NCBI GenBank assembly: GCA_013349325.1
Contig: DUZX01000010.1
Span: 37,027 to 101,026, forward strand
Direction: 5' to 3'
Length of the DNA: 64,000 bases
From: Desulfuromonadales bacterium
GTDB lineage: Bacteria > Desulfobacterota > Desulfuromonadia > Geobacterales > Pseudopelobacteraceae
In this document: in pieces, positions 55,884-64,000 of the stretch
Position numbering within the stretch: the stretch's first letter is position 1
Layout of the letters: the number at the start of each line of letters is the position of its first letter
Made by a program: the position numbers and the translations under genes
The notes under the pieces: model-generated
What the model saw: the letters and a program-made list of their open reading frames with translations, nothing else
Database searches by the model: none
Told to the model about the DNA's origin: nothing

Positions 55884-57476
55884 TCACTTCTTCGGCAGTG
55901 TAAAGCAGAAAGTGCTGCCGGTGCCACTGCCGTGAGACTCCACCCAGATCCGCCCGCCATGTATCTCGACGATTCGTTTGGCCAGTGCCAGTCCAATACC
56001 GGTGCCATCGCTCTTTGTATCCAGTTGGTTGAACAGTCCGAAGATGGTGGCGTGGTACTTTTCATCAATTCCGGTGCCATTATCCTGAACAAAAAAGACC
56101 CGCTGCTCCCCATCAACCCGAACACCGAAACGGATACGCGGCTCTGGCTGGTCACCGATATATTTAATGGCGTTTTCCACAAGATTCTGGACCAACTCGG
56201 CAATCCTCAGGCGATCACATTGCACCATCGGCAGTCCCGGCTGTACGATCAGTTCCGTGCCGGCGGCCTGCAGAGGTCCGGCCAGATCAGCGGCAACACC
56301 CTGCAGCAGCAGGTTCATATCAACCGCTTCCGGTGTATGCATAATACGGCCGATGCGCGAGAGTTCCAGCAGATCGTTTAAAAGGTCGCGCATTTTATCG
56401 GCGGCATTACTGATTCGTTTGAGATCGTTCGGCATCTGCCCGTAGTTCCCGTCAGCCAGCGCCTTTTCCACCGCACCGGTAAACCCCTTGATAGTTATGA
56501 GCGGACTTTTCAAGTCGTGCGAAACGGTATAGGTAAAGCGCTCCAGTTCGGCAACTTTCTGTTTCAACTCCTCTTCGACCCGCCGTCGCTCGGTAATCTT
56601 CCAGACGGCATCCATCAGAAGTGTCAGCTGAAAGAGATTGGCATCATCATAGTCGCTTTCCTTATTGGCCATCCCGACAACGGCAACGATCCTGCCGCGA
56701 TCGATAAGCGGGACGGAAGCGAAACGCTGTAACATGACATGTCCCTCGGGATAGCCCCGTTTAAGCGGATTTTCGGCTGCAAAATCATTCACGACGATCG
56801 ACCTGCGCTGGCGTACAACTTCACCCCACAGGCCGGTCTTGTCGAGATCATATACCAACTGCGCATCCTGTATGCTGCATTCCGGCATCACCCCCTTTGA
56901 CCAGGAATTGAGGGTGAACCGGCGCTTCTCTTCATCATACAGATAGATATAGCCAAAGCGGCTTGAGGTCATTTCCAGCGCCTGTTCGAGGGCGAAATCG
57001 AGCAGATCCTTGATATCTTCGGCTTCGTATTGGAACACCTTCAGCAGAATCAGCTGGCGCTCTTTATTCAGGTTCTGTTCGGCGTTGAGTTCATTCACTT
57101 TTTGCAATGTTTTCGCCAGGCTTGGCAGTTCAATGGCCTCAGGTATGCGTGGGATGAACAGAACCGCAGCGATTGCCGAAACCAGAGCCGTCAGCGCTTT
57201 TACGTATCCCTCCAGCCAGTAGTGCGGCACGTAGACGGTATATGCCGCCAGAAAATGAGTCGTGCCACAGGCAATAATAAACGTGGCAAAGAACGCAAAC
57301 ACATCCTTGAAGAGGATGTCCCGACGTTTGAAGGCAAAGTACGCCATTGCAATTGCAATTGCGTAGTATGACAGTCCCGTCAGTATGTCGGAAGTGACGT
57401 GCAGCCAGACCAGACCTTTTTCCCACGAGAAGCAGTATCCATGGGCCATGTAATCGCTCACCATAGTGTGGTTCAT
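55884..57476 (-). CDS. Histidine kinase with ethylene-receptor-like membrane domain and GAF domain
   Basis: HVTSDILTGLSYYAIAIAMAYF...FIIACGTTHFLAAYTVY...VKALTALVSAIAAVLFIPRIP aligns to the ETR1 N-terminus; HisKA YTVSHDLKSPLITIKGF. Confidence 0.9.
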   Translation of the reverse strand: MNHTMVSDYMAHGYCFSWEKGLVWLHVTSDILTGLSYYAIAIAMAYFAFKRRDILFKDVFAFFATFIIACGTTHFLAAYTVYVPHYWLEGYVKALTALVSAIAAVLFIPRIPEAIELPSLAKTLQKVNELNAEQNLNKERQLILLKVFQYEAEDIKDLLDFALEQALEMTSSRFGYIYLYDEEKRRFTLNSWSKGVMPECSIQDAQLVYDLDKTGLWGEVVRQRRSIVVNDFAAENPLKRGYPEGHVMLQRFASVPLIDRGRIVAVVGMANKESDYDDANLFQLTLLMDAVWKITERRRVEEELKQKVAELERFTYTVSHDLKSPLITIKGFTGAVEKALADGNYGQMPNDLKRISNAADKMRDLLNDLLELSRIGRIMHTPEAVDMNLLLQGVAADLAGPLQAAGTELIVQPGLPMVQCDRLRIAELVQNLVENAIKYIGDQPEPRIRFGVRVDGEQRVFFVQDNGTGIDEKYHATIFGLFNQLDTKSDGTGIGLALAKRIVEIHGGRIWVESHGSGTGSTFCFTLPKK

Positions 57477-59545
57477 ACGCTTTCCTTGATCATGTTTTTC
57501 GGATAATTTTCTGAAGGCGTCGGTAGCGTAAAGCAGAAGGTGCTGCCGGTGCCGCTGCCCTTCGATTCCACCCAGACGCGGCCACCATGAACTTCAATGA
57601 TCCGCTTGACCAGTGCCAGGCCGACTCCGGTCCCTTCACTCGCACTGTCCAGCTTGTTAAACAGGCCGAAGATATTATCATGGAAACGTGCTTCAATCCC
57701 CAGGCCGTTGTCACTGACAAAAAATACGATAGTTGCCCCTTCCTGCCGCGAGCCGATCGTTATATGGGGTGCTAGTTGAAGACTCCGGTATTTAACGGCA
57801 TTTTCCACCAGATTCTGAAGAACCGTCGTGATCCGCTGTTCGTCACCGTAGACAGCAGGAAGACCGGGTTGTACGAGGACGTCGACCTGATGCTCACGGA
57901 GCAGGCCGGCCACCCGTGTCAGGACGTCGGAAACGACCTGCTGCATGTCGACTCGCGCGGGAGTGTCCATGCTCTTGCCGGCCCGTGAAAGAGCCAGAAG
58001 ATCTCTGAGCAGGTCTGCCATTTTAGAGGTGGCGCTGATAATCCTGGCAAGGTCGCCACTGACACGGGAATAGCGCCCGGATTCCACGTCATGCTTGATC
58101 TGGCCTGCAAAGCTCTGAATGGTAATCAACGGACTTTTTAAGTCGTGGGAAACGGAATAGGTAAAACGCTCCAGTTCGGTGTTTTTATCCTGCAGTGCTA
58201 TCTCAGCACGTTTGTGCTCGGTAATATCCCGTGCCGTCGATAGCGTCCCTTTTACAGAGCCGTGCTCATCTTCCAGCACTTTGCACCACCATGCTAAAAG
58301 CCTGATCTCGCCATCTTTGCGCCTCTGCCAGCTTTCGATATAGAGGACTTTTTCAGAGCCTTGAAATAACGGCTGGACGGCATCCAATGTGTTCTGCCCC
58401 TGTTCGATATAAAAAGAAGCCTCTTTGCCGATCACATCTTCTCCGAAGAACTCCCTACCGGCACTGTTTGACCAGGTATACATTTTATTATTATCAACTT
58501 CCATGATGATATCGGGAACAGCGCTCAGGAGCGCATTCTGGCGCGTTGCCAGAATTTTGTATTTCTCCGCAGACTCTGTGATGGCTCTGGTCTTTTTACG
58601 CACTTCCAGGCGGAGCATCCGATTCCAGGTAACTATGCCGGCAATAAGCAGGCAAAACCCCGCTGTTGCCAGCCACAGGCGACGGTCGGAGAACATGCTT
58701 TGTCCCGTGGGATTGACCCATCTCGTGCGGATCTCCTGCCGTTCCGCCTCGGTGATAGCCCGCAGCCCCTTTTGAAGAATGCCGTACAGCACCGGTTCAG
58801 TGTTCGGAACACCCATCGAAAGCTGATAGTCAAAATTGGCTTCACCGGCTACACGAAGATTGGTGATGTTCTTCTTCGTAATCAGGTACGAGGCGGTGGC
58901 AAGATCGATAACAGTGGCATCAGAACGCTTGAATGAAACATTATAGAGCGCAGCCAGGTCATCGGCAGCCAGATCGGTTACAAAGCCGAGATTCTTGTTT
59001 TCAAGGAATTCCGTGACGGCATAACTCTTGACAAGCGAGAGTTTCAAGCCGGAAAGATCCTTTGTGCCGAGTCTGCCCGTGCGCTCACTGCGCACGACAA
59101 TAACACTCGGCACGGTAATAAAAGGGGCGGTAAAGGAGATGAAACCGGATCGCGCGGGGGACTTTGTAACAGCGTTAACGATCTGGACCTCTCCGCTCCG
59201 TACCTTTGCGAGGATATCGTCAAGAGAGGAAAATCGCCGCTGATTGAAGTGAAAACCGATTTTTGATTCGAGCAGCTGTAGAAATTCATGCGCGAGTCCG
59301 GCTGGTTGATCCTGTGAGTCAAGAAAAACAAACGGCGCATAACCAGTTTCAATGGCAAGAACGATTCGGGACTTGTTTTGCATGAGCCAGAGTCGTTCTG
59401 CAGGGGTCAAGATGTCCTTGGTGTCGTCGCCTGCACAGGTGGAAGCATGCAGGGCGATTACCAGCAGCAGAGAAGCGATCAGGCGGCAGAATACTCTGCT
59501 GACTACACCGCTTTTTTGTGGAAGAATGTCAACAGATGCTTTCAT
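57473..59545 (-). CDS. Histidine kinase with periplasmic SBP_bac_3 sensor and PAS domain
   Basis: TPAERLWLMQNKSRIVLAIETGYAPFVFLDSQDQPAGLAHEFLQLLE; SVSHDLKSPLITIQSFAGQI. Confidence 0.93.
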   Translation of the reverse strand: MKASVDILPQKSGVVSRVFCRLIASLLLVIALHASTCAGDDTKDILTPAERLWLMQNKSRIVLAIETGYAPFVFLDSQDQPAGLAHEFLQLLESKIGFHFNQRRFSSLDDILAKVRSGEVQIVNAVTKSPARSGFISFTAPFITVPSVIVVRSERTGRLGTKDLSGLKLSLVKSYAVTEFLENKNLGFVTDLAADDLAALYNVSFKRSDATVIDLATASYLITKKNITNLRVAGEANFDYQLSMGVPNTEPVLYGILQKGLRAITEAERQEIRTRWVNPTGQSMFSDRRLWLATAGFCLLIAGIVTWNRMLRLEVRKKTRAITESAEKYKILATRQNALLSAVPDIIMEVDNNKMYTWSNSAGREFFGEDVIGKEASFYIEQGQNTLDAVQPLFQGSEKVLYIESWQRRKDGEIRLLAWWCKVLEDEHGSVKGTLSTARDITEHKRAEIALQDKNTELERFTYSVSHDLKSPLITIQSFAGQIKHDVESGRYSRVSGDLARIISATSKMADLLRDLLALSRAGKSMDTPARVDMQQVVSDVLTRVAGLLREHQVDVLVQPGLPAVYGDEQRITTVLQNLVENAVKYRSLQLAPHITIGSRQEGATIVFFVSDNGLGIEARFHDNIFGLFNKLDSASEGTGVGLALVKRIIEVHGGRVWVESKGSGTGSTFCFTLPTPSENYPKNMIKESV

Positions 59546-59580
59546 AACACTACTCCCGGGAGTGGCCCGTGAATGATAGT

Positions 59581-61572
59581 TCAGCGCACATGCTCCACCT
59601 GAACTGAAAACGTAAAAAAGAATGTGCTTCCCCGGCCCAGCCCGTCAGACTCCACCCAGACCCGTCCGCCATGAACCTCTACAATCCGTTTGACCAGCGC
59701 AAGACCGACTCCGGTCCCTTCACTCTTATTGTCCAGCTTGTTAAACAGGCCGAAGATGTTTTCGTGGAAACGCGCTTCGATCCCCTGGCCGTTATCGCTG
59801 ACAAAAAACAGTGGCATGGTGCCATTCTGGCGCGAGCCGATCGTTATGCGGGGTACCGGCTGATCTCCCCTGTATTTGATGGCATTTTCCAGCAGGTTCT
59901 GAAGTACGGTTGCGATTCGTAGCCGGTCACCATGCGCAGCCGGGATTCCGGGCTGAACAACGACCTCTATCTGATGTTGCTGGAGTGAACCAGCCAATCG
60001 AGTCAGGACATCGGATATCAGCCGCTCCATATCGATGAGTGACGGAGTGCCCATCATTTTACCGGCGCGAGACAGCTCCAGCAAATCGTTAAGCAGGGCG
60101 GTCATTTTTGAGGAAGCCACCATGATCCTTGTAAGATCGCTGCCGATGCGCGCAGTACGTCCGGTTTCTACATCCTGCATGACCTGTCCGGCAAAACTCT
60201 GAATCGTGATTAACGGGCTTTTCAGGTCATGCGAAACGGAATAAGTGAAACGCTCCAGCTCGGCATTCTTGTCGAGCAGTTCACGTTCAGCCTGCTTGCG
60301 CTTGGTGATATCGTGCCAAGTCACAAACAGTGCCGGTTTGCTATCCAGCATCATTGACGCGACCGATACGTCAACATGAAACAGAGAACCATCCTGGCGG
60401 CGATGCACCCATTCGAAGGTGCTGCTGCCGTTCTGCAACGCTTCTGCAATTCTCTGCTCGGCCGCTTCGGATGAGCTGCTGCCATCAGGCTGAAACTCAG
60501 GTGAATACATTTTAGGATGCTTCCCGATAATATCCACCCGGTCAGCCCGCAGCATGGCTTCTGCCGCACGGTTGCAATCGACGAAAAGGCTGTCGACGAT
60601 GATCAGATATGCATCCGGTGAGTCTCTGAACAGAATGCGGTACTTTTCCTCGCTCTCCCGCAGTGCATCCTCTGTCAGATTACGTTTCTGTTCGAGTGAG
60701 ACGAGCTTGGCCTGCATTTCCGCCAGCCAACCCATCACGCTTACGGTCTGCTGCTTCGGAACGGCAATGTCGGCAGAAAAATCACCCTGACCCATGCGGG
60801 AGAAATGGGCATAGAGGGTGTCAAGGTCTCCTCCGAGTGTGTTACGTAAAGCCCGGTAGGTCCGCCAGAGCATGATCGTCAGCCATGCGGCACATGAAAT
60901 AAATAAAACACGCAGCAGCAGTGCCTGCTTTTCTGCAGCACGGATGGAGTTTTGAGTCCGCGTGTCCATCATCGTGAAAAAGTCGTCTATCGGCTTCATG
61001 ATATCGGCTTTAGCACGGTGATAGTGCTGATCAAACATCAACAGCCGTGCTCTGGCCCGTGAGGACTCAGCGTCCGGGCCGACAGCAACCGCCAGTTTCA
61101 TGGCTTCTTGCTCAATGACAGCCAGCTGATCAGATTTCAGTTTGGCGTCAGAGAGTTTCGCCAACTCCCGGGCCGTAAAGCCGCTCTGTCGCATCAGTTC
61201 GAGCAGAGGAATCGCGTCAGGCGTGTCGGGGCGGGGCGGATTGGAACCATCCAGCACCAGGTCCCAGTATATGCGTGAATACCCTTCCGGGCGCGCTCTC
61301 CTGCCATCACGGATATCAAGCACCGCCTGATACTGCCGTTTGTATTTTGATTCGCCAGTAATGACGAACGTGCGGGCCATGCGGGTCAGGTCATCCGAAG
61401 ATTGGCGCAGTTCACTGGCCAGCAGATACGAGGTGTGCCGCCTGTCGTTGGCGTGATCGATCTCTTTTTCTGCACGAACGTAAATAACAAAAGCAAGAGT
61501 GAGGGGAATCAGCAGAGATGCTGTTACCAGAATAGTGCGGGAGAAGCGGATGAGCGCATTCCGAAAAATCAT
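59581..61572 (-). CDS. PAS-domain histidine kinase
   Basis: HAMP-like region, PAS, YSVSHDLKSPLITIQSFAGQV, GTGVGLALVKRIVEVHGGRVWVESDG. Confidence 0.93.
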   Translation of the reverse strand: MIFRNALIRFSRTILVTASLLIPLTLAFVIYVRAEKEIDHANDRRHTSYLLASELRQSSDDLTRMARTFVITGESKYKRQYQAVLDIRDGRRARPEGYSRIYWDLVLDGSNPPRPDTPDAIPLLELMRQSGFTARELAKLSDAKLKSDQLAVIEQEAMKLAVAVGPDAESSRARARLLMFDQHYHRAKADIMKPIDDFFTMMDTRTQNSIRAAEKQALLLRVLFISCAAWLTIMLWRTYRALRNTLGGDLDTLYAHFSRMGQGDFSADIAVPKQQTVSVMGWLAEMQAKLVSLEQKRNLTEDALRESEEKYRILFRDSPDAYLIIVDSLFVDCNRAAEAMLRADRVDIIGKHPKMYSPEFQPDGSSSSEAAEQRIAEALQNGSSTFEWVHRRQDGSLFHVDVSVASMMLDSKPALFVTWHDITKRKQAERELLDKNAELERFTYSVSHDLKSPLITIQSFAGQVMQDVETGRTARIGSDLTRIMVASSKMTALLNDLLELSRAGKMMGTPSLIDMERLISDVLTRLAGSLQQHQIEVVVQPGIPAAHGDRLRIATVLQNLLENAIKYRGDQPVPRITIGSRQNGTMPLFFVSDNGQGIEARFHENIFGLFNKLDNKSEGTGVGLALVKRIVEVHGGRVWVESDGLGRGSTFFFTFSVQVEHVR

Positions 61573-61729
61573 AGAGGGATCCGATCGTTGATAACAATTC
61601 CAAGAGACCGGCATACTAGCAGCTATGCGATGTTTGTAAAGCGGGTTATCAAACAGCGGTTACCCGGAAACAAAAAAATATTCTCCTACCCCTTGATTTT
61701 TGAAATCGCACTGTTTATATTGCCTTGTA

Positions 61730-61756
61730 TTAGCACTCTGTTGATGTGAGTGCTAA
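61730..61756. promoter_or_regulatory. CIRCE element (HrcA operator)
   Basis: TTAGCACTC-N9-GAGTGCTAA exact consensus upstream of groES. Confidence 0.97.
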
Positions 61757-61802
61757 TTTTGTCTCAGACATCACACCACAAGGATAGAAAGGAGTAGTAC
61801 CG

Positions 61803-62090
61803 ATGAATTTACGACCACTGCAGGATCGCATCATTGTCAAACGAGTTGAAGAAGAAACAAAAACAGCGGGGGGGCTTTTCATTCCTGAAACCGCAAAAGA
61901 AAAACCACAGCGCGGCGAGATCGTGGCTGCCGGTAACGGCAAAAAAACTGATGACGGCAAAGTTCTTCCGCTGGATGTCAAAGTTGGCGATATCGTACTG
62001 TTCGGCAAATACGCCGGCACAGAAATCAAGGTAGACGGCGACGATTACCTGATGATGCGCGAAGACGACCTGTTGGCAGTTGTTCAATAA
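61803..62090 (+). CDS. groES: Co-chaperonin GroES
   Basis: [35 protein letters not shown]. Confidence 0.98.
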   Translation: MNLRPLQDRIIVKRVEEETKTAGGLFIPETAKEKPQRGEIVAAGNGKKTDDGKVLPLDVKVGDIVLFGKYAGTEIKVDGDDYLMMREDDLLAVVQ

Positions 62091-62102
62091 ATTAAAAAAT
62101 AA

Positions 62103-63773
<1,671 letters not shown>

Positions 63774-63808
63774 TCCGTCTTTATGCAACTCACGTGGTTG
63801 TAGTATAT

Positions 63809-63842
63809 AACAAGGCAGGGAGCTTCGGTTCCCTGCCTTGTT
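63809..63842 (+). terminator. Terminator hairpin of groESL
   Basis: aacaaggcaggga...tccctgccttgtt, 13-bp stem. Confidence 0.75.
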
Positions 63843-63907
63843 GCGTTATACGTGAGTTTCTCGTAGGGGCGCAACGCTAGTACCATGGAACATTTATTAT
63901 TTCGGAA

Positions 63908-64000
63908 AGTTTCCCCCTCCCCTTGCGGGAGGGGGGCAGGGGGTGGGGGAAGCTGCAACGGAGTACTTTCATGGCAACCTCCCCCCCACCCTAACCCTCC
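63908..64000. repeat. C-rich/G-rich palindromic low-complexity repeat at window end
   Basis: cccccctccccttgcgggaggggggcagggggtggggg...ctcccccccaccctaaccctcc. Confidence 0.65.

Overview
The window looks like a Geobacter-type (Desulfuromonadales-like) chromosome; this is inferred from gene content, not searched. From left to right it contains: (1) a sulfonate/nitrate-type ABC transporter operon with an acyl-CoA ligase, preceded by a terminator-like leader and ending in a broken permease; (2) a truncated exopolysaccharide cluster starting with a 5'-truncated GT2 gene, then a degraded IS3-type fragment and a PEP-CTERM protein; (3) a tRNA-Pro gene followed by a ~12 kb accessory island with an RHH protein, SNF2/RapA-type helicase, mobile mystery proteins A and B (HTH + Fic), a type III Mod-like methyltransferase, an antisense Phd/PIN toxin-antitoxin pair, an S23-type four-helix-bundle cassette, and a Res helicase-nuclease; (4) hypF/hypC and an amino-acid ABC transporter; (5) a cobalamin-riboswitch-preceded cobU-cobT-cobS operon continuing into ThiC/BzaF-like, O-methyltransferase and B12-binding radical SAM genes; (6) a CsgG/DUF4810/DUF799 lipoprotein operon; (7) eroded ParB and MNT-HEPN genes plus an intact VapBC-like pair; (8) four sensor kinases, one with a plant-ethylene-receptor-like membrane domain; (9) CIRCE-groES-groEL. 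The most noteworthy items are the composite restriction/Fic island, palindromic or purine-rich repeats inserted in frame in several of its genes, the predicted methoxy-methylbenzimidazole cobamide operon, and the ethylene-receptor-like kinase. No database search was possible; names rest on recognised motifs and family-level memory.
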